A stretch of DNA of 64,000 bases from Deltaproteobacteria bacterium. GTDB lineage: Bacteria; Myxococcota_A; Polyangia; Polyangiales; Houyiibacteriaceae. A program made the position numbers and the translations under genes. The notes below the pieces were generated by a model. That model searched no databases and had not been told where the DNA came from. It saw only the letters and a list, made by a program, of their open reading frames with translations. The stretch spans positions 1 through 64,000 of the forward strand of contig JAEPMI010000002.1 in the NCBI GenBank assembly GCA_017644045.1, read 5' to 3'. This document shows, piece after piece, positions 9,266 to 18,010 of this stretch (position 1 is its first letter; every line of letters begins with the position of its first letter).

Positions 9266-9748
9266 TCAGGCGGCGGGGGGCGCGGCCGGAGCGGCGCCAC
9301 CACCTTCGGCGGCCTTCTTGATGCCGAGGCCGGCGAGGATGGCGAGAATACCCGCGGCGAAGCCGAGGATGTTCATGATGCCGAAGCTCGAGACTACGGC
9401 GCCCCAGATCTCACCGACGATCGAGAGACCACCGACCACCATCACGAGCATGGCGCTCTTGGTGCGGAAGGCCTGCACGGCGCCGACGATCTGCATGATC
9501 GCGAGGATCGCGAGGAAGCCACCGAGAGCCATCAGGCCACCACCCGACGGAGCCTCGTCCATGGCGGCGTCGAACTCCGCCTGCTGCTCGGCGGTCATAC
9601 CCTGACCCTGAGCTGCGGCCTGCTCCTGCATGGCCTGCGAGAGCTCGCCAGCGCCCGAGACGACCGCGCCTCCGAGCAGGTAACCGCTAGCCGCGAGCAA
9701 GTTGATGATCGCGACGATGATCAGAAAAATTCCAGCTGCAATACGCAC
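9266..9748 (-). CDS. Small four-helix membrane protein, unknown function
   Basis: 160 residues. The GTG at 9748 is chosen because AAGGAGG lies 6 bases upstream; an earlier in-frame start has no such site. There are hydrophobic segments at about 5-30, 80-100, 105-125 and 125-145, and a Gln/Ala/Met-rich polar loop (AMQEQAAAQGQGMTAEQQ) after the first. The C-terminus is Ala/Pro-rich (GGGAAPAAPPAA). No recognisable family. It is followed by a strong terminator, so probably monocistronic. Confidence 0.65.
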   Translation of the reverse strand: MRIAAGIFLIIVAIINLLAASGYLLGGAVVSGAGELSQAMQEQAAAQGQGMTAEQQAEFDAAMDEAPSGGGLMALGGFLAILAIMQIVGAVQAFRTKSAMLVMVVGGLSIVGEIWGAVVSSFGIMNILGFAAGILAILAGLGIKKAAEGGGAAPAAPPAA

Positions 9749-9934
9749 CGCACCCTCCTTGTAGTTCTTCGATGGGCTTGGCCCCGGGGATATCATATCT
9801 CGCGGCCAAGGTGTGCCTCGGTGTGCTTCGGGTGGGAACTACGAGGCCGTCGTCGGCAACCTTCCCTCACGTGGGGACGATTTCTGCCATCACCCCGGCC
9901 TTGACGGGTCCGGCCCACGGAGCATCCTGGGCGG

Positions 9935-11020
9935 GTGCGGCGACTCCCGATGCTCGACAATCGCCAGGCGAAACGCCTCGCGCTGCCGCCGCGGCCATCG
10001 GGCTTCGCGGAGGCGGGGGTGCCCCCGCTGGCGGATCGGCAGGGCCGCACCTACCGCTACCTGCGCCTGAGCGTGACCGATCGCTGCGATCTCGCGTGCC
10101 TCTACTGCATGCCTCCGAGCGGCGAAGAGGACCACGCGCTGCGCAAGGCGCTGCTCACCTTCGAGGAGGCCGCCCGGGTGGTCGGGGTCTTCGCCGCCGG
10201 TGGGATCGAGCGGGTCCGCTTCACGGGCGGGGAGCCGCTGGTCCGGAAGGACGTCGTCGAGCTCGTCGCTCGGGTGCACCGGCGGGTGCCCCACGTGACG
10301 CTCGCCATGACCACGAACGCCACCCGGCTCGGCGAGCTGGCGCGTCCGCTCCGGGCGGCTGGCCTCGGTGGGGTCAACGTGAGTCTCGACACGCTGGACC
10401 CCGAGCGCTTCCGCTCGCTGACCCGCGGCGGCGACGTCGGCCGAGTGAAGGCCGGCATTCACGCCGCCCTCGCCGAAGGGATGGACGTGAAGCTCAACGT
10501 GGTCCCGCTCCGCCACGATCCGGCCAGTGACGGGGATCTCCGCGAGCTGGTCGATTGGGCCTGGGGCCTCGGCATCACCCCGCGTTTCATCGAGCTGATG
10601 CCACTCGGCGAGGGCGCCAAGCTCCCGGCGGACTGGCGCATGAGCGCCACCGAGGTCCGCGCCGTCCTCGGCGACCGATTGGCCGATCGCGACGCGGAGA
10701 CGCCGGAGGGGCCGGTCGGGCCCGCGCGCTACGTCCCGCGCCGGAATGGTGAAGGCCGCATCGGGTTCATCAGCGCGATGAGCAACGAGTTCTGCGGCAC
10801 CTGCAACCGAGTTCGCGTGACCGCTCGTGGCGACGTCCGAGCGTGCCTGGCCGATCGGCGCGCGGTATCCCTGCGCGACGTGATGCGCGCCGGCGGCTCG
10901 GACGCCGACCTGGCGTGGGCCATGCGGTGGGCGCTCGGCGGAAAGGCGGAGGGCCACTTCTTCGCGGACCCGTCCGCCACCGAGCACGAGAACGTCGGCA
11001 TGTCGCTCATCGGCGGCTAG
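9935..11020 (+). CDS. moaA: GTP 3',8-cyclase MoaA (molybdenum cofactor biosynthesis)
   Basis: Radical-SAM enzyme, 361 residues. The N-terminal cluster motif C-x3-C-x2-C is at Cys51, 55 and 58 (DRCDLACLYCMP). The C-terminal 4Fe-4S motif C-x2-C-x13-C lies in FCGTCNRVRVTARGDVRAC, and the protein ends in the GG tail required in MoaA. FTGGEPL and the NVSLDTLDPERF block are present. It converts GTP to 3',8-cyclo-7,8-dihydro-GTP. GTG 9935 or ATG 9950 could be the start. No other moa gene is in the window. Confidence 0.93.
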   Translation: MRRLPMLDNRQAKRLALPPRPSGFAEAGVPPLADRQGRTYRYLRLSVTDRCDLACLYCMPPSGEEDHALRKALLTFEEAARVVGVFAAGGIERVRFTGGEPLVRKDVVELVARVHRRVPHVTLAMTTNATRLGELARPLRAAGLGGVNVSLDTLDPERFRSLTRGGDVGRVKAGIHAALAEGMDVKLNVVPLRHDPASDGDLRELVDWAWGLGITPRFIELMPLGEGAKLPADWRMSATEVRAVLGDRLADRDAETPEGPVGPARYVPRRNGEGRIGFISAMSNEFCGTCNRVRVTARGDVRACLADRRAVSLRDVMRAGGSDADLAWAMRWALGGKAEGHFFADPSATEHENVGMSLIGG

Positions 11021-11080
11021 CCTCCCAACGTCGCCGATCGCCGCTCTTGTCCACGAGGTTCATGACCCCAAGCCCGGGAC

Positions 11081-11761
11081 ATGATTCGACTGGCCATCCT
11101 CGACGACTACCTGCCGGAACAGCTCCGCACGGGTGACGAGAGTGCCCTGAACGACATGGAGGTCGTCTGGACGGGGACGGACCTCGACGAGCTCGTTCGG
11201 ACGGCGACCCTGCGAGACGTCCAGGTCGTGATCCTGAACGTCGACCTGGTCCCGGGCACCGCTCCCGCGCACGCGGTAGAGCGTGTGAAGAAGGAGACGG
11301 GGGTCGACCTCGTCATCGCGCTCTACTCCTTCCTGCGGCGCTCGGAGCTCGAGGCGGTGGCCGAGCACGGCCGGCCGGTGCGGAGTCCGACGAGCCTGAC
11401 GCAGCTGCGCAGCCAGATGCTCCACGTACTGGTGAAGAGCCTCTTCGGGAAGGCGGATGCGGCGCAGCGCGAGCGGGGGCGACCGAACGCCACCGGAAGC
11501 AACCCGGCCCCGCGCTTCAGTCGTACGCAGCTCGCGAAACTGCTCGAGATCCAGAGCACGGTGCAGTGCGAGTGCCCGAATCACGTGGGCGAGCTCGTCG
11601 CCGGGCTCATGGCCTTCGAGGCCTACGCCGAAGCCTGCGAGAACAAGAACCCGAAGGACGCCGCGGTCCATCGCATGCTCGCGGACCGCACCGGGCGCGC
11701 ACGCGTCATCATGGAAGAGGCCCTGAGCGAGCTGATCGAGCACGAGGGCATCGAGATCTAG
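11081..11761 (+). CDS. Receiver-like protein with C-terminal helical domain
   Basis: 226 residues. Residues 1-~120 alternate strands and helices like a response-regulator or B12-type Rossmann domain (IRLAILDDYLP, VQVVILNVDLV), but no canonical phosphoacceptor set is obvious. The C-terminal domain (~150-226) contains CECPNHVGELVAGLMAFEAYAEAC, a helical module also seen at the C-terminus of some myxobacterial MerR-type regulators. There is no DNA-binding motif. Signalling or adaptor roles are inference. Convergent with the next gene, 6 bases apart. Confidence 0.5.
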   Translation: MIRLAILDDYLPEQLRTGDESALNDMEVVWTGTDLDELVRTATLRDVQVVILNVDLVPGTAPAHAVERVKKETGVDLVIALYSFLRRSELEAVAEHGRPVRSPTSLTQLRSQMLHVLVKSLFGKADAAQRERGRPNATGSNPAPRFSRTQLAKLLEIQSTVQCECPNHVGELVAGLMAFEAYAEACENKNPKDAAVHRMLADRTGRARVIMEEALSELIEHEGIEI

Positions 11762-11767
11762 ACCGCT

Positions 11768-12217
11768 TCAGCGCGGTGGCGGGTCGAGGGCGGCGCCGCT
11801 CTCGACGGGCTCGGCGGGCTCTTCCCAATCGGCGAGCTGCGGACCGGCGACGCGACGGGTGTCGCCCTCCCAGGTCACGAGCGACGCGCCGCGCATCGCT
11901 TCGATGACGCCGGCGAGCAGCCACGAGCCCGGCCCGCGGGCGACGACACTCCGACGTGGCGCCTGACCCGGCCGCTGGATGCGGACCCGTGCGGGCTCGC
12001 CAGTGAGCACCTGCACCATGACCACCGAGCGCTCCGAGGCGGTCCCGCCGAGGGGCTGCACCGTGATCCCGAGGGCTTCGGAGAGCTGGCGGCGAAAGGC
12101 GTCGGGCGTGATCGCGGGGTCGTTGCTCTCGACCACCACCACGATCGGCGCGTCCTGCGCAGCGGCGGCCAGCGGCGTGAACGCCAGGACGATCGCGAGC
12201 CGAATCCCCATACCCAT
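11768..12217 (-). CDS. Small secreted protein of unknown function
   Basis: About 149 residues from the ATG at 12217 (ATG 12211 equally possible). A clear signal peptide (IRLAIVLAFTPLAAAAQDA) is followed by a compact alpha/beta domain: IVVVVES, a TPDAFRRQLSEALG helix, then VVMVQVL. No recognised family; export to the periplasm is likely. It is divergent from the cytochrome-like lipoprotein, sharing a ~80-bp promoter region. Confidence 0.55.
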   Translation of the reverse strand: MGMGIRLAIVLAFTPLAAAAQDAPIVVVVESNDPAITPDAFRRQLSEALGITVQPLGGTASERSVVMVQVLTGEPARVRIQRPGQAPRRSVVARGPGSWLLAGVIEAMRGASLVTWEGDTRRVAGPQLADWEEPAEPVESGAALDPPPR

Positions 12218-12296
12218 CACCCCGGAGTATGCCCCTTCGGCCATCGATCCGTACAAGCGCGTTGAAAAGGGCGCCGGCTCCCGTCAGGCTCCCGCC

Positions 12297-12845
12297 GTGC
12301 GCATCACCCCCGCGCTGGCGCTCCTCCTGCTCTTCGGCTGCTCGGACCCCCCGACGCCGACCGAGGTCTGGCGTCCGTCCGACCACGCCCAACCGCCGCG
12401 CCAGTCCGTCGATCCGAGCCGGGTCCCGCGCCAGCCGCAGCCCGAGCAGCCCGCCGAGCGACCGGAGCCGCAGGACCGAGCGGCCGCCGCGCAGACGCTC
12501 TGGCGCATCAGCTGCTCCGGTTGTCACGGCGTGGAGGGTCGCGGCGACGGCAACGCGTACGACGGCGAGCTCGCAGACTTCACGAGCGCGGAGTGGCAGG
12601 CGTCCGTGACCGACGAGGCCATCGCTCGAGCGATCACGCTCGGAGCGCCGCCGATGCCGGCGTTCGGTGAGATCCTCGCGCCCGCTGGGATCGCGGCGCT
12701 GGTGGAGCACGTCCGTCGCTTGGGAGGGGCGGGGCCCGACGGCGGCTCCGACTCCGAGACGCCGACGACCGACGCCGAGACGCCGACGGCCGACTCCGAG
12801 ACGCCGACGGCCGACTCCGAGACGCCGACGGCCGACTCCGAGTAG
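12297..12845 (+). CDS. Lipoprotein c-type cytochrome with acidic Ser/Glu/Thr/Pro tail
   Basis: 182 residues from the GTG at 12297, where the signal peptide begins (ALALLLLFGC, Cys15 lipobox). A Pro/Gln-rich linker (~20-60) is followed by one class I cytochrome c domain: haem-binding CSGCH at 73-77 and a likely axial Met in GAPPMPAFG (~120). The C-terminus is four near-identical 7-residue repeats (DSETPTA type) encoded by a 21-bp tandem repeat. A membrane-anchored electron carrier is the expected role; the partner is unknown. The same tail motif ends the ABC permease at 25778. Confidence 0.8.
   Translation: MRITPALALLLLFGCSDPPTPTEVWRPSDHAQPPRQSVDPSRVPRQPQPEQPAERPEPQDRAAAAQTLWRISCSGCHGVEGRGDGNAYDGELADFTSAEWQASVTDEAIARAITLGAPPMPAFGEILAPAGIAALVEHVRRLGGAGPDGGSDSETPTTDAETPTADSETPTADSETPTADSE
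12750..12842 (+). repeat. 21-bp tandem repeat in the cytochrome lipoprotein tail
   Basis: Units at 12750-12770, 12771-12791, 12792-12812 and 12813-12833, plus a 9-base partial before the stop codon. Units 3 and 4 are identical and the others differ by one or two bases, implying recent expansion. The repeat encodes DSETPTA. Confidence 0.9.
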
Positions 12846-12851
12846 CCGAGC

Positions 12852-13353
12852 GGCGAGCGCCGATCACCGAGAGGCCGTCCTCGGCCGGGGAGCGATTGGG
12901 GTCTTTTCGTGGACGTGCACGTGCCCGTCCACGAACGTCCACGAGTACGAGGACGTGCACGAGTCGGGCGGCGGGCGCTTTGTGAACTGGGAAAGAACTC
13001 AAGAGCGTCCCTCGAGTGTAGGAGTCCGCCCGAATGGCGAGCGCCGATCACCGAGAGGCCGTCCTCGGCCGGGAGCGATTTGGGGTCTTTTCGTGGACGT
13101 GCACGTGCACGAGTACGAGGACGTCCACGAGTCGGGCGGCGGGCGTTTGTGAACTGGGAAAGAACTCAAGAGCGTCCCTCGAGTGTAGGAGTCCGCCGAG
13201 AGCGTGCCTCGACTGTAGGAAGTCCGCCTCGGCCGGGAGCGATGGGGACTCTTGGTGCACGTGGACGTGCACGTGCACGTGGACGTGGACGCGCACGAGT
13301 GGTCGGGCGGCGGGCGCTTTGCCGTGCACGAGTGGTCGGGCGGCGGGCGCTTT
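12852..13353. repeat. 525-bp gene-free spacer of tandem ~160-180-bp units and hexamer tracts
   Basis: Unit 1 (12852-13030) and unit 2 (13036-13197) share the order: GGCGAGCGCCGATCACCGAG start, GGCCG hairpin-like core, GTCTTTTCGTGGACGTGCAC hexamer tract, GTCGGGCGGCGGGCG, then the 39-bp element (12982-13020 and 13149-13187) and GGAGTCCGCC. Unit 3 (13198-13320) has a degenerate 39-bp element and a longer GTGGAC/GTGCAC tract. Unit 4 (13321-13353) is only a terminal fragment. I see no credible gene: reading frames across it are low-complexity (Thr/Ser or His/Val) and follow the repeats. Confidence 0.85.
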
Positions 13354-13370
13354 GCGGTATGCTCGCGCGC

Positions 13371-14102
13371 ATGATTCGCCATCTGTCGATCGCGGCGCTC
13401 GTGCTGAGCGCCGCTTGTGCATCCGAGACCACGGAGACCGAGACTGTTGAGCCGGTGGCCACGACCGGTGGAGAGACCGAGACGCTGCCGCCGGAGGAGC
13501 ACCCGATGCGCACCACGACGCCGGTGCCGGTGCCGCAGCCTGCCGTCGCGCGCGAGGATCTCTCGGAGGCGCTGCAGCAGACGTGGACCGGCATCGAAGA
13601 GGTGGTCGCCATCCGTCCGCCGGACGGTCCGCTCGACGCCTCCGAGGCGGCGATCGAGGAGTGGGCGAACGGCCCGCTGACCGAGTGGATCACCACGCGC
13701 CAGGAAGCGACGCGCTCGGTCGGTCAGGTCGCCAGCGGCGTGCCCGAGGAGCCGGTGTGGGAGCGCGCGGTCGGAGCCGCGCTCTTCGGCTACGCGCTCG
13801 AGGAGTTCGCGGCGGACATCCGGAGCTCACCGGTGCCGACCGAGATCGCCGAGGACCCGGAGCTGCTGGGGATCTACGTCGGTGCGCTGACCGAGTCCCT
13901 CCGCCCGGTCATCATCGAGTCGGTCACGAACTACGCCGTCTGCCAGCAGCGGCTGGCCACGCTCGGCGACGAGTCCGAGTGGCTGCCGTGGCGCGCCTAC
14001 TGCGTGCAGCGTGGCCAGGAGATCATCGAGACCTACCAGCTGCAGGCCCAAGAGACCGAGGACGAGGGCGAAGCCCAGGCCGAAGAACCGGGAGAGGTGT
14101 GA
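13371..14102 (+). CDS. Lipoprotein of unknown function
   Basis: 243 residues from the ATG at 13371 (ATG 13359 also in frame). Signal peptide with lipobox (LVLSAAC), a Thr/Glu/Pro-rich linker (~22-60), then an all-helical domain (DLSEALQQTWTGIEEVV, AVGAALFGYALEEFAADIR) with two Cys in AVCQQRL and RAYCVQRG. The C-terminus is acidic. Its stop overlaps the GTG of the macrodomain-like gene (GTGA), so the two are co-translated. Confidence 0.6.
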   Translation: MIRHLSIAALVLSAACASETTETETVEPVATTGGETETLPPEEHPMRTTTPVPVPQPAVAREDLSEALQQTWTGIEEVVAIRPPDGPLDASEAAIEEWANGPLTEWITTRQEATRSVGQVASGVPEEPVWERAVGAALFGYALEEFAADIRSSPVPTEIAEDPELLGIYVGALTESLRPVIIESVTNYAVCQQRLATLGDESEWLPWRAYCVQRGQEIIETYQLQAQETEDEGEAQAEEPGEV

Positions 14103-15103
14103 GCGACACCTGGTTCGAGGCGCTCTTCGGTTTCCCGGAGGGCCCGTACGCAGAGACGAAGAGCCGCTTCCGGCTCGAAGGCGAGACGCTGGTGGCGCTC
14201 GCGCCCGACGGCGAGCGCCGCTTCGGCGCGGGTACGTTCGCGACCCCCTCGCTCGCGAGCCTCCGCGCGATGACGCCGCCGCCGACCGGCGGAAGCCCGA
14301 CGGTCCATCACGAGGTCATCGGAGACGTGCTCGAGACGCACGCGCTCCCCGAGAACGAAGGCGCACTCTTCCAGGTCGCGTCGCAGCTGAACTGCCTCGA
14401 GTTCGCCGATCCGCGGGAGCTTCCCGAGAACGGCGTCACTCAGTACGCCTTCGACCCGACCCAGGGTCCGGCGTGTGCGCTGGCCGCCGCCGCGGCGACG
14501 GTGGTGCGCAACTACTTCGTGCCCGTGAATGGCCGCATCGGTCAGACCCGCGATCATCAGATCGACAACCTCGCCGCGCTGCAGACCGCGCTCGGCGACG
14601 CCGGCGCGCTGATCGAGGTGCGCAACGGCTACACCTTCTCCACGCCCGAAGGACTGCAGGCGATCGGTGAAGCGCTGGCGCGAGTCGACCGCGAGGCGCT
14701 GCTCGGTGAGCTGCGCATCGGTCTGCAGAGGGATGTCGAGGTCACCTTCGAGCGGCGCTTCTCCCGCCCGGGATCACCGCAACGGGTGGACCAAGCCTTC
14801 TGCTCCGCGCTCTCCTGCGGCTACGCGAGCGGGAGCCTCGCGCTCTGGCGGCCGCTGGCGAAGCTGGTGCTCGACGGAGCCTACGAGGCCACGCTGCGCG
14901 CCGCGGTGATCCGCCGAAACCCGCGAGTCTGGCTCACCTTCCTCGGCGGCGGCGCGTTCGGCAACGAGAAGACGTGGATTGCGGCGGCGATCGGCCGGGC
15001 GCTCCGGCTCGTCGAGGGCCACGCGCTCGACGTCCGGATCGCGCACCACCGCGGCATCGACGACGAGATGGTCCACGACATCGACGAAGCGCGCCGCGGC
15101 TGA
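14099..15103 (+). CDS. Macrodomain-like protein (MavL-like family)
   Basis: 334 residues, GTG start inside the previous gene's stop. Family-typical blocks: LFQVASQLNCLEF (~90-102), DPTQGPACALAAAAATVVRNYF (~119-140) and the late glycine loop LTFLGGGAFGNEKTWI (~275-290), like the ADP-ribose-binding loop of macrodomains. From memory, this pattern matches a family with many eukaryotic members and the Legionella effector MavL, an ADP-ribosyl hydrolase. No signal peptide, so cytoplasmic. ADP-ribose binding or hydrolysis is inference. Convergent with the vWA lipoprotein, 4 bases apart. Confidence 0.55.
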   Translation: MSDTWFEALFGFPEGPYAETKSRFRLEGETLVALAPDGERRFGAGTFATPSLASLRAMTPPPTGGSPTVHHEVIGDVLETHALPENEGALFQVASQLNCLEFADPRELPENGVTQYAFDPTQGPACALAAAAATVVRNYFVPVNGRIGQTRDHQIDNLAALQTALGDAGALIEVRNGYTFSTPEGLQAIGEALARVDREALLGELRIGLQRDVEVTFERRFSRPGSPQRVDQAFCSALSCGYASGSLALWRPLAKLVLDGAYEATLRAAVIRRNPRVWLTFLGGGAFGNEKTWIAAAIGRALRLVEGHALDVRIAHHRGIDDEMVHDIDEARRG

Positions 15104-15107
15104 CCGA

Positions 15108-16220
15108 TCAGATCAGGATCGTCGGGCAGCCGAAGAGCACGTCGATCCGTCCGCTCTCGAGGCTCTGCGCGGCGTCGCACGCGGGTCCGTGCAGGATGAT
15201 CGCGTCCATGGCGTCCGAGTAGTCCCAGCCGTCTGCGCGCGACGGGTCGCGGGGGATGGAGGACTCGGAGCCGTCGTCTCCGGTGAGCCGCACGTTGACC
15301 TTCGTCGCGTCGAAGGTGCCGTCCGGGTTCGGCGGGATCGGGTACTCGCAGCTGACCACCGACTCCCCGATCGCGGCGAGCGCGTCGCGGAGCGCGACAC
15401 CGAAGTCGAGGCTCGGGTCGGTCAGGTCGTAGTGGCAATAGGTCGGACCAGCGTCGCTGCAGCCCGCGCGACCGGTGCCTGCCGCGCTCGCCATCCGGCT
15501 GAGGATCTCGCGGAACGACTGCGAGCCGGGGACCCCGATCACGAAGGTCGGGATGGACTCCGCCGCCGCCGCCGCGATGGCCGCGATCATGTCTTCGTTG
15601 TCGTCGTCGAGCTCGTCGAAGCTGCAGGCCGCGTCGCAACCGATGCAAACCGTGGACGCGCCGTCGGTAGCGAGCACCAGGTAGCGGTTGTCTTCGGCTC
15701 GCGCGCGCAGCCGCGCGAGCGCGAAGGCGACGGCGTCGTGCGTGGGCGTGATGCCTTCCGGGGTGATCGACGCGAGCGCCGTGCCGATGGGCGCCCGGGT
15801 CGTGCTCAGCTCGTCGATGGCCACGTCGGTGGTGTTCTCCGCGCAGCTGAAGGTCACCGGGAAGTGCATGAGGCCGACGCGGGAGGAGTCGGGGAGGCTG
15901 GTGAGCGCTTCACCGAGCACCTGCCGGAAGACGTCGTAGCGGGAGTCGTCGGGAGCGGGTGTCGGCTCGCCGCTCAGGCAGCTCGCCTCGTCGGCCGGAC
16001 AGTTCATCGACCCGCTGGTGTCCACCTGGAAGAGCAGCGTGGCGGGCAGCGGCTCGGCGAACGCGGTCGTCGTCTCGCAGGCATCGAACCCGAAGTCGCG
16101 GGGCTGCGCGTCGACCATGCGGGCGTCGGTGGGCGCCGAGGCGTCGCGGTCGCCGGTGGCGATCCGATCGTCGTCGCCGCACGCGAGAGAGAAGAGGAAG
16201 AGAAGGACGAGGCAGCGCAC
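15108..16220 (-). CDS. von Willebrand factor A domain lipoprotein
   Basis: 370 residues from the GTG at 16220, which opens the signal peptide (CLVLLFLFSLAC lipobox). After an Asp-rich linker comes a vWA domain with MIDAS motif DTSGS (~95), the Thr position near GITPTHDA and DGAS further on. Cys pairs (CIGCDAAC and others) suggest disulphides. Probably a surface or periplasmic metal-dependent binding protein. It is common in Myxococcota as stand-alone lipoproteins; the ligand is unknown. Confidence 0.75.
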   Translation of the reverse strand: MRCLVLLFLFSLACGDDDRIATGDRDASAPTDARMVDAQPRDFGFDACETTTAFAEPLPATLLFQVDTSGSMNCPADEASCLSGEPTPAPDDSRYDVFRQVLGEALTSLPDSSRVGLMHFPVTFSCAENTTDVAIDELSTTRAPIGTALASITPEGITPTHDAVAFALARLRARAEDNRYLVLATDGASTVCIGCDAACSFDELDDDNEDMIAAIAAAAAESIPTFVIGVPGSQSFREILSRMASAAGTGRAGCSDAGPTYCHYDLTDPSLDFGVALRDALAAIGESVVSCEYPIPPNPDGTFDATKVNVRLTGDDGSESSIPRDPSRADGWDYSDAMDAIILHGPACDAAQSLESGRIDVLFGCPTILI

Positions 16221-16281
16221 GGCCGGAAGAGTGACCCGAGAGCGGTCCGTTGCAAAGTGGGAAGTCTTACTTCTCGGTCGG

Positions 16282-17916
16282 TTATTCGGGCATCCCGTCG
16301 GGGCCGAGAGAGCGGTGACGGCCCGTGGGGACCGTCGGATCGAGCCGCGTGTGCGCCGCGTCGTCCTCCGCCACGTCCGCCGCCCGGTGAGCACGCACGA
16401 GCTCGGCGAGGGTCGCGATCGCGTCCGGGTCGTCGGCGCCGGGGAGCGCCACCATCGCTCGAGCCATCGCTCCCGCGGTCTGGTAGCGAGTCTCCGGATC
16501 CCGACGAAGGGCCCGACCGAGGAACTGGTCCCAGGCCGGGTCGAGCCCGGGGCGCCGCAGCGACGCCGCAGGGACCTCGTCGTAGATCAGCGCCGCGAGG
16601 GTGGCGGCGTCGTTGTCGCGGCGGAAGAGCGCATCGCCCACCAGGAGCTCCCAGAGCATGACGCCGGCCGCGAAGAGATCGGAGCGCGTGTCGACCGCCT
16701 CGCCGCGCGCCTGCTCGGGGGAGATGAATCCGAGGTGACCGACCACGGTGTTGGTCTGGTCGGTGCCCGCGTTGCCGAGCGCGCGGGCCACGCCGAAGTC
16801 GGTGATCTTCACCTCGCCGTTGGTCGAGAGCAGCACGTTCTGCGGACAGAGATCGCGATGCACCACGCGGAGCGGTCGCCCGTCGGCGCCGCGGGCGATG
16901 CGATGCGCGTGCTCGAGACCGGAGAGGATCTCGACGCCGAGCAACGCGATCACCTCCACGGGGAGCGGCTGCTTCGAGGCACGCATCAGCGCCCAGAGGG
17001 TCATGCCGTCGACGTACTCCATCGACAGAAAGTACTTGCCGTCGACCCGACCGAAATCGAGCACCTGCACGATGTTCGGATGGCCGAGGCGCGACGAGAT
17101 GGCGGCTTCCGAGCGGAAGAAGTCCACGAACTTCTCCTGCTCGGCGAGGTGCGGGTGGATGCGCTTGATCGCGACACGACGCTCGAAGCCGCCCTCGGGG
17201 CAGTAGACCGCCTCGAAGACCGCGGCCATGCCTCCCTTGGCGATCTCTCGCACCAGCCGATACTTGCCGAAGAGGTCCTGCTCACGCGCCGCGGCTTCGG
17301 CTCGCGTGATCGCGCCGCGGAGTCCACGCACCGCGAGCGCCGCCATCACGCCCACGCCGATGAGCGAGAACGTTCGCGAGATCTGCACCTCGACCTTGTA
17401 GATGACCATGCCGGCGAGCTCCGGAGAGAGCGCCGGCTGGGCGACGAGGAGGTCCAGGCCGAGGAAGACGACCGCGCCGGCGACACCCGCGAGCGCGGCG
17501 GGGATGGCCTGCAGCCTGACCGTGAGTCCGAAGATGGTCAGGCAGAAGATCATCGGCGGGACCCACGACGCGAGCGCGTACCCAGGCCCCTGGATCCAGA
17601 GGAGGACCACGAAGAAGACCCAGGCCAGGCTGGACTCCACCACCGCGTTCGCGTGGGTGAAGAGCCGGCTGAGCGGGCCCTTCTTCAGACGGTGGTTCAG
17701 GTAGAGGAACCAGAGGACGTAGGGCACCGTGACCACCGCGGAGGTGATCCCCAGGTCGAAGGAGACGGTGGCCGCGATGAAGAAGGCCAGGATCATCCCG
17801 AAGCCGCAGGCGAAGAGCCACACCTGGGCCAAGAGCAGCTCGAGTCGCTCGAGCTCTGCGGTGAGGGCGCTCTCCAGCGGCGCCGCCACCCGCGGCGGCT
17901 CGTGACTCGAACCCAC
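16282..17916 (-). CDS. Membrane Ser/Thr protein kinase
   Basis: 544 residues, GTG start. The N-terminal ~200 residues hold about six transmembrane segments. The kinase domain follows (~215-480): Gly loop REIAKGGMAAVFEA, catalytic Lys in RRVAIKRIH, HRDLCPQN (the usual Lys of HRDLKPxN is Cys here), DFGVARA and the SPEQARGE activation segment with RSDLFAAGVMLWELL. The order (membrane part first, kinase last) is unusual; most bacterial kinases are kinase-TM-sensor. It likely senses membrane state. It stands alone upstream of the divergent MoxR operon. Confidence 0.88.
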   Translation of the reverse strand: MGSSHEPPRVAAPLESALTAELERLELLLAQVWLFACGFGMILAFFIAATVSFDLGITSAVVTVPYVLWFLYLNHRLKKGPLSRLFTHANAVVESSLAWVFFVVLLWIQGPGYALASWVPPMIFCLTIFGLTVRLQAIPAALAGVAGAVVFLGLDLLVAQPALSPELAGMVIYKVEVQISRTFSLIGVGVMAALAVRGLRGAITRAEAAAREQDLFGKYRLVREIAKGGMAAVFEAVYCPEGGFERRVAIKRIHPHLAEQEKFVDFFRSEAAISSRLGHPNIVQVLDFGRVDGKYFLSMEYVDGMTLWALMRASKQPLPVEVIALLGVEILSGLEHAHRIARGADGRPLRVVHRDLCPQNVLLSTNGEVKITDFGVARALGNAGTDQTNTVVGHLGFISPEQARGEAVDTRSDLFAAGVMLWELLVGDALFRRDNDAATLAALIYDEVPAASLRRPGLDPAWDQFLGRALRRDPETRYQTAGAMARAMVALPGADDPDAIATLAELVRAHRAADVAEDDAAHTRLDPTVPTGRHRSLGPDGMPE

Positions 17917-18010
17917 CGACGAAGATTACCAAGGACGGACGGTTCGATGCGGTCCCATCAGCCACCCGGCGGAAGGTATGCTCGGGTGGGAGCGTTAAAG
18001 GAGACGTGCC

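Noticed and set aside
12852-13353. Possible CRISPR array
   Set aside because: Repeats are too long and unequal, share internal sub-repeats and have no unique spacers of constant length; no cas genes.
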